Below are positions 28,909 to 38,280 of a stretch of 64,000 nt of DNA, piece after piece (position 1 is the first letter of the stretch; each line of letters begins with the position of its first letter). The DNA lies in NCBI GenBank assembly GCA_963781195.1, contig CAWAEZ010000009.1:310001-374000 (forward strand). The letters run 5' to 3'. The stretch is from JAJPKK01 sp963781195 (GTDB taxonomy: Bacteria > Pseudomonadota > Alphaproteobacteria > Rhizobiales > Xanthobacteraceae). The translations under genes and the position numbers were made by a program. The notes beneath the pieces are model-generated. The model saw nothing but the letters and a program-made list of their open reading frames with translations, was not told the origin of the DNA and did not search any database.

Positions 28909-30531
28909 ATGGGCACGGTTGGCCAACTGATCGTCGACAGCCTCGTCGCTAACGGCATCGACCGGGTGTTCTGCGTTCCCGGCGAGAGCTATCTCGGCCT
29001 GCTCGACGCGCTCTATGGGCGCAGCGACATCGACACCGTCGCGTGCCGCCATGAAGCCGGCGCCGGCTTCATGGCGATCGCCGACGCGCGGCTCACGGGG
29101 CGGCCCGGCGTCGCCTGCGTCAGCCGCGGCCCCGGCGCCAGCAACGCGGCGATCGCGGTGCATACCGCGCAGCAGGACGAGGTGCCGTTCATCCTGATCG
29201 TGGGCCAGGTGCCCGCCCGCAACACGCGCCGCGATGCGTTCCAGGAGATCGACTACCGCGCCATGTACGGCGCGATCGCCAAATGGGTCGCGGAGGTCAC
29301 CGATCCCTCGCGAATGGCGGAGACCATGCTGCGGGCGATCCGCACCGCGACCGCCGGCACGCCGGGCCCGGTGGTGATCGCGGTGCCGGAGGACGTCCTC
29401 ACCGCCGAAGTGGCGGCGGGCCCGGTGGCGTCGCAGTGCGCGATCCACGCCGCCCCGCGGGCCGAGGATGTCGCGACGCTACGCGCGTTCGTCGCGCGGG
29501 CGGCTCGCCCGCTCGTGCTCGCCGGCCGCAGCCTCGACCGCCCCGGCGGCCGCGACGCGCTGCGGGCCTTTCTCGAGCAATGGGACCTGCCAGCGGTGGT
29601 GTCGTTCCGCGCGCAGGATCTGTTCCCCAACGGGCACCGGCTCTACGCCGGCGACATGGGCCTCGCCAATCCCCGCGAGCAGATGGCGGTGCTGCGCCGC
29701 GCCGACCTGCTCATCGTGCTGGGCGCGCGCATCACCGACATCACCTCCCAGGGCTACACCTATCCCGACCTGGTGCGGCCGCAGATGCCGCTGGTGCATG
29801 TCCATCCCGATCCGTCCGCGATCGGAACGCACTTTGCCGCCGATCTCGCGATCGCCTGCGATCCCTGCACGCTGATCGCGGCCTTGGGCGCTCCCGGGTC
29901 GGCGCGCGAGGACCGCGGCGAATGGATCGAGGAGCTCGGTGCGGAGCGCCGCCGGATCGCGACGCCGCGGACCTTCACCGTCAATGACGGGGTGCCGTTC
30001 GAAGATGTGGTCGCGCTGGTCGGCCGCCATCTTCCGCCGGACGCCATCGTCACCGTGGACGCCGGGACCTTCGGCGCGCCGGTCTATCGGGTGATTCCGT
30101 TCGCGCCGCCGCAGCGGCTGCTGGCGCCGATCGTCGGCGCCATGGGCTTCGGCATTCCGGCGGCGGTCTCTGCGGCGCTGCGCGCCCCGGAGCGGCCGGT
30201 GATCGCGTTCGTCGGCGACGGCGGGCTCCTGATGACCGGCAGCGAGCTGGCCGTCGCCATGGAGCGCAAGCTGCCGCTCAAGGTGATCGTGTCGGAGAAC
30301 CGCAGCTACGCCTCGATCTGGATCCAGCAGCAGCGCGACTATCCCGGACGGAGCGTCGCCACCACCTTCGCCAATCCCGATCTCGCGATGATCGGCGCCG
30401 CCTACGGATTCGAGGTGACCCACATCTTGTCGCGTGGCGAGCTCCCGGCGCTGCCCGCGATCCTCGCGCGCCCGGGGCCGCAATTCGTCATCGTCGAGAC
30501 CAGTCTCGACGCCGTGCGTCCCAAACCGTAA
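28909..30531 (+). CDS. Thiamine diphosphate-dependent enzyme (acetolactate synthase-like)
   Basis: 540 residues with the three-domain layout of the POX/ALS family. The cofactor-activating Glu49 is in CRHEAGAGF. A middle domain follows (LIVLGARITDITSQGYT). The C-terminal ThDP/Mg2+ motif runs from FVGDGG to the downstream Asn in VSENRSYASIW. An AGGAA lies just before the ATG at 28909; an upstream GTG at 28894 is less likely. No regulatory subunit gene follows, so it is probably a catabolic or oxalyl/benzoylformate-type decarboxylase or carboligase rather than biosynthetic IlvB. The substrate is unassigned. Confidence 0.82.
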   Translation: MGTVGQLIVDSLVANGIDRVFCVPGESYLGLLDALYGRSDIDTVACRHEAGAGFMAIADARLTGRPGVACVSRGPGASNAAIAVHTAQQDEVPFILIVGQVPARNTRRDAFQEIDYRAMYGAIAKWVAEVTDPSRMAETMLRAIRTATAGTPGPVVIAVPEDVLTAEVAAGPVASQCAIHAAPRAEDVATLRAFVARAARPLVLAGRSLDRPGGRDALRAFLEQWDLPAVVSFRAQDLFPNGHRLYAGDMGLANPREQMAVLRRADLLIVLGARITDITSQGYTYPDLVRPQMPLVHVHPDPSAIGTHFAADLAIACDPCTLIAALGAPGSAREDRGEWIEELGAERRRIATPRTFTVNDGVPFEDVVALVGRHLPPDAIVTVDAGTFGAPVYRVIPFAPPQRLLAPIVGAMGFGIPAAVSAALRAPERPVIAFVGDGGLLMTGSELAVAMERKLPLKVIVSENRSYASIWIQQQRDYPGRSVATTFANPDLAMIGAAYGFEVTHILSRGELPALPAILARPGPQFVIVETSLDAVRPKP

Positions 30532-30651
30532 ACCTCGAGGGCGATCGGTTGAAACCGCATCGGATCGCCTCGCAAGACTTCGGTTTGACGCATCATCTCG
30601 TCCGAAAAGCCTGCAACTTTTCGGGATCATGCCTGAGCAGGACCGGACCGC

Positions 30652-31353
30652 ATGAAAACGCAGAACATCAAGGTGAAGCTCCGCGACGGCGAGATGGGCG
30701 CCTACCTCGCCCTCCCCGACCGCACGCCGGCCGGCGCCATCATCGCGATCATGGAGATCTGGGGCGTCAACGACACCATGCGTCACCACGCCCATGAATT
30801 CGCCGCGGCCGGCTTCATCTGCCTCGTGCCGGACCTGTTCTGGCGCCAGGAGCCGGGTGTCGAACTGTCGGACCGCGAGCCTGCCCACGTGCAGAAGGCG
30901 TTCGATCTCTATTACGAATTCGATTACGACCTCGGCGTCCGCGACATGGAGGACACCCGGCACTTCCTGCAGGCGCTCCCGGAATGCAACGGCAAGGTCG
31001 GCGCGGTCGGCTACTGCCTGGGCGGCAAGCTCTGCTACCTCATGTGCTGCCGCACCGACATCGATTGCGCCGTCGCCTACTACGGCACCTACATCGAGCA
31101 CAACATCCGCGAGGTGAGAAACCTGCACCGCCCCTTCATGCTGCACATGGCGATGAAGGACCGCTGGGTGCAGGCGGAGGTGAACGATCTCCTGGAGCGC
31201 CGTCTCGCCCCCAATCCGCTCGTCGCCATCCACAAATATCCCGACGCCGACCACGCCTTCGCCCGCACCGGCGGCCGCACCTACAGCGCACCGGAGGCCG
31301 CGCGCGCGCTGGGGCTCACGACCGAGTTCTTTCGCACCCATCTCGGCGGATGA
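30652..31353 (+). CDS. Dienelactone hydrolase family protein
   Basis: 233 residues, alpha/beta hydrolase. The nucleophile is Cys122 in GYCLGG, Glu35 sits in MEIWGVN as in ClcD-type enzymes, and the catalytic Asp/His are in YPDADHAFAR. It should open lactone rings such as dienelactones to maleylacetate-like acids, or act as a related carboxymethylene hydrolase. It lies 120 bases after the ThDP enzyme and before the 31477 gene, probably one unit. Confidence 0.85.
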   Translation: MKTQNIKVKLRDGEMGAYLALPDRTPAGAIIAIMEIWGVNDTMRHHAHEFAAAGFICLVPDLFWRQEPGVELSDREPAHVQKAFDLYYEFDYDLGVRDMEDTRHFLQALPECNGKVGAVGYCLGGKLCYLMCCRTDIDCAVAYYGTYIEHNIREVRNLHRPFMLHMAMKDRWVQAEVNDLLERRLAPNPLVAIHKYPDADHAFARTGGRTYSAPEAARALGLTTEFFRTHLGG

Positions 31354-31476
31354 AGGTCGCTTCAGCGGACGAACGCTCCGCGGATGGTCCTTCTCTTCGG
31401 CCGGAAGGTCCATCGCCGCGGATTGCAGAATGATCGAATCCGGTGTTTCGTCCGCACCGTACCAAGGAGTTCTCGC

Positions 31477-32226
31477 ATGGCGTCAGTTGAGGATTTCACC
31501 GCGGGAGGATATCGCTTCATTCCCGGCGGCTTTCAGTTTTCCGGCGGTGTCGCCGCCGCCCGGGGCTATGAGGTCAAGCGCTTCCGCTTCCGTTCTCCGG
31601 TTCCGCTGGTGGAGGGCTTTGCGCGCATCGAGAAGACCATCATGGGCGCCGGCCGGCCGCTCACCGCGTTCTGCGCCTGCGAGTTGCGCTCGCCGGCGCC
31701 GTTCAGCGAGCAGGGCTTCCGCGCCTTCAACGAAGCTTATGTGGTCACGCTGAAGAAATGGGGGGTGTTCGACGGCAAGGTCAATCCGGTCGCGCGCAGC
31801 AATGTGTGTCCGGCGATCGATCCGCCGGCGGAGCCGTGTTTCCACGCGTTCTCGTTCACGGTCCCGAGCGCCGCCACCGCGGCGAGCTTCGTCATCTCGG
31901 GAAGCGCGGAGGCGCGCGGGGGTGAGGCCTCCTATCGCGAGCGCATCGTGCGGTTCGGCGAGACGAGCGCCGACGCGATGCACGAGAAGGCGCGCCACGT
32001 CATGGACGAGATCACTTTGCGGCTCGGCCTGTTCGGCGTCGGCTGGCGCGAGGCGACCGCAACCCAGATCTACACGATCCACGACATTCATCCGTTCATG
32101 GCGGAGGAGATCGTCCGCCGCGGCGCCGCGCGTTCCGGCATGACCCTGCATTATGCCCGTCCGCCGGTGCTCGACCTCGAATTCGAGGTCGACTGCCGCA
32201 GCGTGCGGGTGGAGGAGATGATTTAG
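31477..32226 (+). CDS. Uncharacterised protein, possibly RidA/YjgF-like
   Basis: 249 residues with an ideal AAGGAG seven bases before the ATG. I do not recognise it firmly. The sequence opens FTAGGYRFIPGGFQFSGGV and contains GAGRPLTAFCACELRSP, NPVARSNVCPAIDPP and EPCFHAFSFTVP. The order of a Gly-rich start, an R-containing core and a two-part layout recalls RidA-superfamily proteins that handle reactive enamines, but this is a weak resemblance. No signal peptide or membrane segment is seen. The last nine codons (RSVRVEEMI) are repeated twice downstream by a tandem duplication. Confidence 0.65.
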   Translation: MASVEDFTAGGYRFIPGGFQFSGGVAAARGYEVKRFRFRSPVPLVEGFARIEKTIMGAGRPLTAFCACELRSPAPFSEQGFRAFNEAYVVTLKKWGVFDGKVNPVARSNVCPAIDPPAEPCFHAFSFTVPSAATAASFVISGSAEARGGEASYRERIVRFGETSADAMHEKARHVMDEITLRLGLFGVGWREATATQIYTIHDIHPFMAEEIVRRGAARSGMTLHYARPPVLDLEFEVDCRSVRVEEMI

Positions 32227-32552
32227 AGCGCAGATGTCTCGCAGGCTGCGGCCGAACCGCAGTCCGTAGGGTGGGCAAAGCGAAGCGTGCCCAACATCTT
32301 GCAAGGTCCGCGTGGGCACGGCGCGAAAGCTGCGCCTTTGCCCACCCTACAGGTTCCACTGCCGCAGCGTGCGGGTGGAGGAGATGATTTAGGCGGCTGG
32401 ATGTCTCTCGCAGGCTGCGGCCGAACCGCAGTCCGTAGGGTGGGCAAAGCGAAGCGTGCCCACCGAGGTCCACGTGGGCACGGCGCGAAGGATGCGCCTT
32501 TGCCCGCCCTACGCGTTCCTACCGCAGCGTGTTGGTGGAGGAGATGATTTAG
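32192..32552 (+). repeat. ~165-bp tandem repeat duplicating the 3' end of the preceding gene
   Basis: The last ~35 bases of the 31477 gene (ACTGCCGCAGCGTGCGGGTG onward to the TAG) begin a unit of 166 bp (32192-32357). The unit recurs at 32358-32518 and again, truncated, to about 32552. Each full unit also holds a copy of the palindromic element: 15-bp arms GTAGGGTGGGCAAAG at 32266-32280 and CTTTGCCCACCCTAC at 32336-32350; second copy 32435-32449 and 32498-32512. The array fills the gap to the convergent monooxygenase (32227-32616). Confidence 0.92.
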
Positions 32553-32616
32553 CCGGGGGCCGATGCAGGGCACTGAATTCCGGGCCCGCGCGAGGCGCTG
32601 CCCGGAACGATGGGAC

Positions 32617-33837
32617 TCACATGATCGCTTCGGCCTCGCGCAGGCTTTCGATCAGCGAGGCGCGCAGCAGGAAGGCCCGCGCCCGCACCGGGTCTTCGGC
32701 GGTGCGGCGCAATTCGTCCTGATTGCGCTTGCGCACCGTCGGGTCGGTCTCGGCGAGCAGGCGCTTGTTGCGCATGGTCTGGGCCTGGGTGTGCTGGACG
32801 GCCACGTGGCGGCGCTGGCGCTCGTAGCGGTCGAGAACATCCTCGTCGGCCTCGCCGCGCAGGATCGCGACCAGCTTGTCGGCGAGATTGAAGGCATCGT
32901 GGACGCCGCTGTTCATGCCCATGGCGCCGATCGGACTGTTCACGTGGGCGGAATCGCCGGCGAGGATGGCGCGTCCCGACCGGAACTTCTGCGCCACGCG
33001 CTGATGCACGGTGTAGAGGTTGCTGCCGACGATGTCGAACGGCCGACCGGTCGGAAGGAAGCCCTGGAGGCGCTGCTGCAGCACTTCCGGACGGCTGACC
33101 GCCGCTTCGTCGGCGCCGGGATCGACCGGGAAATGCACCCGCCAGCGATCGGGCGGACCCTTCCAGTGAAACAGGTTCGACCATTCCTTGGGGTCGGAGA
33201 TGTAGTTGCGCTCCGCATAGCCGTGGCGGCGGAAGTCGTAGGCCACCTCGATGTTGAGCACGAGATCGGAGTAGGTGAAGCCCTCGAACTCGATGCCGAG
33301 TTCCTTGCGTACGATGCTGCGGGCGCCCTCGGCGGAAACGAGATAGGTGCCGACCACCGATTCCGTCTCGCCGGCCGGATTGGTGAACTGCGCGGTGACG
33401 CCCGAGGCGTTCTGGGAAAAGTCCGTGAAGGTCGACGACAGCCGCAGGTCGATCCCGGGATGGGCCTTCGCCATGGCGAGCGCCTCCTCGACGATCTTGA
33501 TGCGCTCGCATTGCAGGACGTAGGGAAACCGCGTGTCGTCCTTGAGATGGATGTGATCGAAGGCGGCGATCAGCGCATTGTCGGCGCGGTCCCAGTAGTG
33601 AAACACCGGCGCGATGATGCCGCGCGCCTCGAGCTTGGGGTAAAGCCCGATGCGGTCGAACATCTCGAGCGTCGCGGGATGGTTGGTCCCGGCCCGCGGC
33701 ACCTGCTCGAGAAAATTATCGTCGCCCAGCGCCTCGATCAGGGTGACCGGGACATCCTGCTGCGCCAACGCCAAAGCGAGGCACAGCCCCACCGGTCCGG
33801 CGCCGACGATGATGACCCGATCTGACGGTTTCAACAT
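32617..33837 (-). CDS. FAD-dependent aromatic monooxygenase (PHBH fold)
   Basis: 406 residues. The FAD motif is GAGPVG (12-17) in VIIVGAGPVGLCLALALA, the DG-type segment is LVSAEGARSIVRKELG, and the second FAD motif is AILAGDSAHVNSPIGAMGMN. This is the UbiH/MhpA-type single-component hydroxylase group that adds oxygen to phenols using NAD(P)H. It follows the VOC gene by 74 bases on the same strand, an arrangement that suggests hydroxylation followed by ring cleavage or rearrangement. Confidence 0.87.
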   Translation of the reverse strand: MLKPSDRVIIVGAGPVGLCLALALAQQDVPVTLIEALGDDNFLEQVPRAGTNHPATLEMFDRIGLYPKLEARGIIAPVFHYWDRADNALIAAFDHIHLKDDTRFPYVLQCERIKIVEEALAMAKAHPGIDLRLSSTFTDFSQNASGVTAQFTNPAGETESVVGTYLVSAEGARSIVRKELGIEFEGFTYSDLVLNIEVAYDFRRHGYAERNYISDPKEWSNLFHWKGPPDRWRVHFPVDPGADEAAVSRPEVLQQRLQGFLPTGRPFDIVGSNLYTVHQRVAQKFRSGRAILAGDSAHVNSPIGAMGMNSGVHDAFNLADKLVAILRGEADEDVLDRYERQRRHVAVQHTQAQTMRNKRLLAETDPTVRKRNQDELRRTAEDPVRARAFLLRASLIESLREAEAIM

Positions 33838-33911
33838 GCTGACATCGCCTCGCCCCAGGGCTCGTGCTCACGCTGCGTCGAGACTTTGGCGCCTCGAAGC
33901 TCGACTGCGTC

Positions 33912-34295
33912 TCAAGGCTTGGCGACGACGTCCTTCGCTGCGCCCGCCCAGCCATTGTGGGTAATGTCGAACACCACGCCGTTGGGATCGCGGTACTTCG
34001 CCTCGTAGAACGAGTTCGGCGAGGTCGGCCGACCCGTCAGGTAACTGCCGCCGGCATCAACCACCTTCTTCTCGGAGGCATCGAGGTCGTCGACCCATAC
34101 GCCGAAATGATAGAGGCCGAGCTTCTCGTTCTCGTGTTCCTTGGTGAGCAAAGCGACGTTGATGACCCCGTCCGTCATGTAGACGCCGCGTCGCGCCGTG
34201 CCGGCGCGCGTGAAGCCGAAAGCGTTTTCGTAAAATTTGGCAGCCTCTTCGGCGTCGGGGACGATGATGGCGATGTGGCGGATCCGGCTGGTCAT
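33912..34295 (-). CDS. VOC-superfamily (glyoxalase/dioxygenase-fold) protein
   Basis: 127 residues, one VOC module pair: RIRHIAIIVPDAEEAAKFYENAFGF, GLYHFGVWVDDLD and AKYRDPNGVVFDITHNG. Metal ligands are probably His8, His near residue 74 and the Asp/Glu of the last strand. The ATG at 34295 has AGGAGG upstream; the much longer open frame is not coding. It may be a glyoxalase-type isomerase or a small ring-cleavage enzyme. It is the first gene of a two-gene unit with the monooxygenase. Confidence 0.82.
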   Translation of the reverse strand: MTSRIRHIAIIVPDAEEAAKFYENAFGFTRAGTARRGVYMTDGVINVALLTKEHENEKLGLYHFGVWVDDLDASEKKVVDAGGSYLTGRPTSPNSFYEAKYRDPNGVVFDITHNGWAGAAKDVVAKP

Positions 34296-34686
34296 GATGC
34301 ACCTCCTGGTGGCGGCGTCGTTCTTGTTCCCGGCGGAACGTTCTCCGCCGCGCCTCGCGCCCGGTATTAGCCGCGAATCGTGAGGGTAGGCAACAATTTC
34401 CCGACCTTGCGGAGGAAACGCCGCGGGGCATGGCCCTCCGCCATCCCTGCCTAGGAATTGGCCAGCCGCCCGCGCGGCCCTGCTCAATGTGACGGCGCGC
34501 CCCGCACGGCCTCGCCGTTTGGCGTTTCGCGGGGCGGGCGCATCCCGGTGGCACACCGTTTGCTCAATTGTACGAAGCCGCGCAAACGCGGCTGGGCAGG
34601 GCGAAGATGAACCAACGCAGTTCCATGGCGGGTTGCCCGCGTGGCCTCGGTTGTAGTCGGCCCCCGCGGCAAGGAGGGCAATTCCG
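34296..34686. other. Intergenic region between VOC gene and siroheme synthase
   Basis: 391 bases with no gene I can support. It must contain the divergent promoters for the VOC/monooxygenase unit and cysG. The AAGGAGGG ribosome-binding site of cysG is at the right end. No clear operator or riboswitch seen. Confidence 0.45.
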
Positions 34687-36210
34687 ATGACGGGCCGTCT
34701 CAGGCTTTCGTCGCGCCACCCGGAAGAGGCCGGCGCCAGGATGCGGCCGTTGTCCCGGTTGCCGGTGTTCCTCTCTCTCGAGGGCAAGCGGGTTGTGGTA
34801 TGCGGCAGCGCCGCCGCGGCGGCGTGGAAGGCCGAGTTGCTGTCAGCCGCCGGAGCCCGGGTGGACGTGCTCTGCGAGGAACCGGGCGACGAGTTGCGCG
34901 CGCTCGCCGCCGCCCCGCCCCAGGGCGCTGTTTCGCTCGCCGGCCGCGAGTGGGAGCCGGCCGATCTCGCCGGGGCCGCCGTGGCGATCGGCGCCATGAC
35001 CGACGACGCCGAGGCCGAGCGCTTCGCCGCCGCCGCGCGCCGCGCGGGCGTTCCGGTCAATATCATCGACAAGCCGCGACTGTGCGATTTCATCTTCGGC
35101 GCCGTGGTCAACCGCTCGCCCCTGGTGATCGGCATCTCGACCGACGGCGCCGCGCCGGTGTTCGCCCAGGCGATCCGCGCCAAGATCGAGGGACTGCTGC
35201 CGCGCGGTTTTGCGCGCTGGGCGGAAGCCGCCCGGCGCTGGCGCGCGCTGGTGCAGGCGACCGACCTGTCCGCTGCCGCGCGGCGGCGATTCTGGCAGCT
35301 GTTCGCGGCGACCGCGCTGTCCAATCCGGAGCGCGATCCGGCGACGCGCGATTTCGATGATCTCCTCGCCCTCACCCGCACCGGCCCGGGGCATGCCGGC
35401 CGGGTAACCCTGGTCGGCGCCGGCCCCGGCAATGCCGAATTGCTGACGCTGCGCGCGGTGCGTGCGCTGCATGCCGCCGACGTCATTCTGTTCGACGACC
35501 TGGTGGCGCCAGACGTCCTCGACTTCGCCCGCCGCGAAGCCAAGAAGATGCTGGTCGGCAAGACCGGGCACCGACCCTCCTGCAAGCAGGAGGAAATCAA
35601 TTCGCTGATGGTGTCGCTGGCGCGATCCGGCAAGCACGTGGTGCGCCTCAAGGGCGGCGATCCCATGATCTTCGGCCGCGCCGACGAGGAGATCGAGGCC
35701 TGCCGCGCCGCCGGCGTGGCGGTGGAGGTGGTGCCGGGCATCAGCACCGCCCAGGCGGCGGCGAGCCGGCTCGGTGTCTCTCTGACCCATCGCCACGAGG
35801 CGCGCCGGGTCCAGTTCCTGACCGGACATGCGGAGAACGGGCGCCTGCCCGACAACCTCGATTGGGCGAGCATCGCCGACCCCGCGGCCACCACGGCGGT
35901 CTATATGCCCGGTCGCACCATCGGCGAGTTCGCCGCGCGCGCGATTGCGGCAGGCCTTGATGCCGACACCCCGACGATCGCGGTCGCGGCGCTCGGGCGT
36001 GCCGGCGAGCGGATCGTAAAGGCGAGGCTCGGCGACATCGCGGGCCGGCTCGCCCGGGAGGCGCCACCCACCCCCCTCCTGGTGTTGATCGGCCGTACCC
36101 TCGACCGCGCCGCGAGCGTGGATTTCGCGAAAGCCGTGCGCAGCGAATTCGGCGCGCTCGCCGCACCGGCCCGCGCCGGCGGGACCCCGCACGAAAACGC
36201 CACGAGCTGA
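34687..36210 (+). CDS. cysG: Siroheme synthase CysG (multifunctional)
   Basis: 507 residues. The N-terminal precorrin-2 dehydrogenase/ferrochelatase domain (about 25-220) has the Rossmann start GKRVVVCGSAAAAAWKAELL. The C-terminal uroporphyrinogen-III C-methyltransferase domain has VTLVGAGPGNAELLTLRAV, HVVRLKGGDPMIFGRADEE and EVVPGISTAQAAAS. Together they convert uroporphyrinogen III to siroheme, the cofactor of sulfite and nitrite reductases. The ATG at 34687 has GGAGGG upstream; an internal ATG at 34741 is an alternative. No cys or nir genes adjoin it here. Confidence 0.93.
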   Translation: MTGRLRLSSRHPEEAGARMRPLSRLPVFLSLEGKRVVVCGSAAAAAWKAELLSAAGARVDVLCEEPGDELRALAAAPPQGAVSLAGREWEPADLAGAAVAIGAMTDDAEAERFAAAARRAGVPVNIIDKPRLCDFIFGAVVNRSPLVIGISTDGAAPVFAQAIRAKIEGLLPRGFARWAEAARRWRALVQATDLSAAARRRFWQLFAATALSNPERDPATRDFDDLLALTRTGPGHAGRVTLVGAGPGNAELLTLRAVRALHAADVILFDDLVAPDVLDFARREAKKMLVGKTGHRPSCKQEEINSLMVSLARSGKHVVRLKGGDPMIFGRADEEIEACRAAGVAVEVVPGISTAQAAASRLGVSLTHRHEARRVQFLTGHAENGRLPDNLDWASIADPAATTAVYMPGRTIGEFAARAIAAGLDADTPTIAVAALGRAGERIVKARLGDIAGRLAREAPPTPLLVLIGRTLDRAASVDFAKAVRSEFGALAAPARAGGTPHENATS

Positions 36211-36396
36211 GCGGACCTCGCTTCCTTCGCGACAGCCGCAACCCCGGCGGGCTCCCTCGGTGCGCCGGTAGGCCCTCCGCCAGGATGCGCGCCGCGGCGA
36301 CGACCCGCTGCCGTTGCTGGACGAGAAAATAACCGCTACTCCACCGGGGAGAGACCCGCGCGCGCCGAGCCGCGGTGAGCCTGGCGAGATGGCGAC

Positions 36397-37830
36397 ATGA
36401 CGGATCAGCTTGTTGTCCCGGTGATCCTTTGCGGCGGCGCCGGAACGCGTCTGTGGCCGGTGTCGCGCGAAAAGATGCCGAAGCAGTTCGTGCCGCTGAT
36501 CGGGACGTCCTCGACGTTCCAGCAGGTGCTCGACCGCATCACCCGCGAGGGCTTGTTCGCCCCGCCGATGATCATCACCAATTCCGAGTTCCGGTTCGTC
36601 GTGGCCGAGCAGGCGCGGGCGACGGGGCGTCAAGGCCACCATCATCCTGGAGCCGCAGCGGCGCGATTCCGCGGCCGCCATCGCCGCCGCGGCGGAACTC
36701 GCGATCAAGTCGGATCCCGGCGCGATCCTGCTGGTGGTCGCCGCCGATCACCTGATCCCGAACAGCGACGAGTTCGCCGATGCGTGCCGCGCGGCGCTGC
36801 CGGCGGCGATGGCGGGTTCGATCGTCACCTTCGGGGTCAAGCCGACCTACCCCGCATCGAGCTACGGCTACATCCGCGCGCACGCGTCCCAGGACAACGG
36901 CCCGGTCTGCAAAGTCGAGGCCTTCGTCGAGAAGCCCGACACGGCGACCGCCGCCCGCTACGTCGCCGACGGCTATCTGTGGAACAGCGGCAACTTCATG
37001 TTCCGTGCCGAGGTGATGCTGCGCGAACTCGGCCGCCTCGAACCCGAGATCCGAAAGGCGGCCAAGGCCGCCGTCGACAACCTCACCTCCGACCTCGACT
37101 TCTATCGCCTCGCCGAAGCGCCGTTCGCACAGGCGCCGAAGAAATCGATCGACTATGCCGTGATGGAGCGCACCGCGCTGGCGGCGGTGCTGCCGGTCAC
37201 CGTTCCGCTGGTCCGATGTCGGGAGCTGGAACGCGGTGTGGGACGCCCAGCCGCAGGATCCGGCCGGCAACGTGATCGAGGGATCGGCGGAGGTGATCAA
37301 CACCCGCAACAGCCTGATCCGCTCCGAGGAAACCGTGCTCACCACCGTGATCGGGCTCGACGGCGTGATCGTCATCGCCACCTCCGATGCGGTGCTGGTG
37401 GTGGCGCAGCAGCACGCGGAGCGGGTCAAGGACCTCGTCGAGCAGCTCAAGCTGAAGAACCGTACCGAGGCGCTGGAGCACCGCCGCGTCTACCGGCCGT
37501 GGGGCTTCTACCAGAGCGCCGATTCCGGGATAGCGCTACCAGGTCAAGCGCATCTGCGTGAACCCCGGCGCGCGACTCTCGCTGCAGAAGCATTTCCACC
37601 GCTCCGAGCACTGGGTGGTGGTGCACGGCGTCGCCGAGGTCACCATCGGCGAGGACGTACGCCTCTATCACGAGAACGAGTCGGCCTATGTGCCGATCGG
37701 GGCGGTGCACCGCCTCGCCAACCCGGGCAAGATCCCCCTCGAGCTGATCGAGGTGCAGGTCGGCAGCTATCTCGGCGAAGACGACATCATGCGCCTGGAA
37801 GACGTCTACCGCCGCCACGCCGAGGCGTGA
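36397..37830 (+). pseudogene. manC: Mannose-1-phosphate guanylyltransferase / mannose-6-phosphate isomerase, frameshifted
   Basis: Three open frames follow one another to give a full-length type II bifunctional enzyme of about 475 residues. The nucleotidyl-transfer start is VILCGGAGTRLWPVSREKMP, then LVVAADHLI and VEAFVEKPDT, YLWNSGNFMF, the WSDVGSW motif, and the C-terminal cupin (isomerase) with PGARLSLQKHFHRSEHW. It makes GDP-mannose for polysaccharide. Frame changes near 36625 (an extra G in ACGGGGCG), 37210 and 37535 each equal +1. If these are real mutations the gene is dead; if consensus errors, it is normal. Confidence 0.85.
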
Positions 37831-38003
37831 GCGCTGTTGTCGACGCGAAGCATGGCGTCATCTAAATCGGTAGCGCGGATCGATCGCAGCGAAACCGGGA
37901 TGCGCGATACCTCGGCTGCCCCGGATTTTCGTCAGCTCGATCCAGGCTGCGGAAAAGCCGGGTCGGGCGCCGCGACGAGGGGCGGCGATCGACTGCGTCG
38001 CCG

Positions 38004-38132
38004 TCAGATATGAAGATTAGCCTGGTTGAACATGAAGAAGAAGCACAGTGCCAGCGCCACATAGCCCGCGCAGATCAGGACGAGAAAAAGCGGCTCGCTG
38101 AACTCCCACTGCCCGGTCTCCGACGACGTCAT
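38004..38132 (-). CDS. 42-residue single-span membrane protein
   Basis: A small protein, MTSSETGQWEFSEPLF followed by one hydrophobic span (LVLICAGYVALALCFFFMF) and a short tail NQANLHI. The ATG is preceded by an excellent ribosome-binding site (AGGGAGGAAAC), which is the main reason to accept so short a gene. A FixK/FNR-type palindrome lies 64 bases upstream. This suggests induction under low oxygen and a role as a small membrane subunit or stabiliser, but no family is recognised and no oxidase gene adjoins it. Confidence 0.72.
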   Translation of the reverse strand: MTSSETGQWEFSEPLFLVLICAGYVALALCFFFMFNQANLHI

Positions 38133-38195
38133 TGTTTCCTCCCTGCGGTGCCAAAGCGGCTCGCTCGCAGGGAACAGGATTGATCGCCGCCTTCG

Positions 38196-38209
38196 TTGAC
38201 ATAGATCAA
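38196..38209 (-). promoter_or_regulatory. FixK/FNR-type operator
   Basis: TTGACATAGATCAA matches the FNR/FixK consensus TTGAT-N4-ATCAA with one difference. Its left edge is 64 bases upstream of the small membrane protein's ATG, a fitting place for a class II activator site. It also lies between that gene and the amine oxidase, which is transcribed toward it. Confidence 0.65.
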
Positions 38210-38280
38210 ATTTCACCCCCGGGCGGCCGCACAACGCTGCCGCGAGGAGCGGCGCGGTCGTCAGGATCGGTCGCCGCCCG

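Noticed and set aside
33912..35894. 660-codon minus-strand frame
   Set aside because: The upstream part is antisense to cysG; only the last 127 codons, with AGGAGG before the ATG, form the VOC protein.
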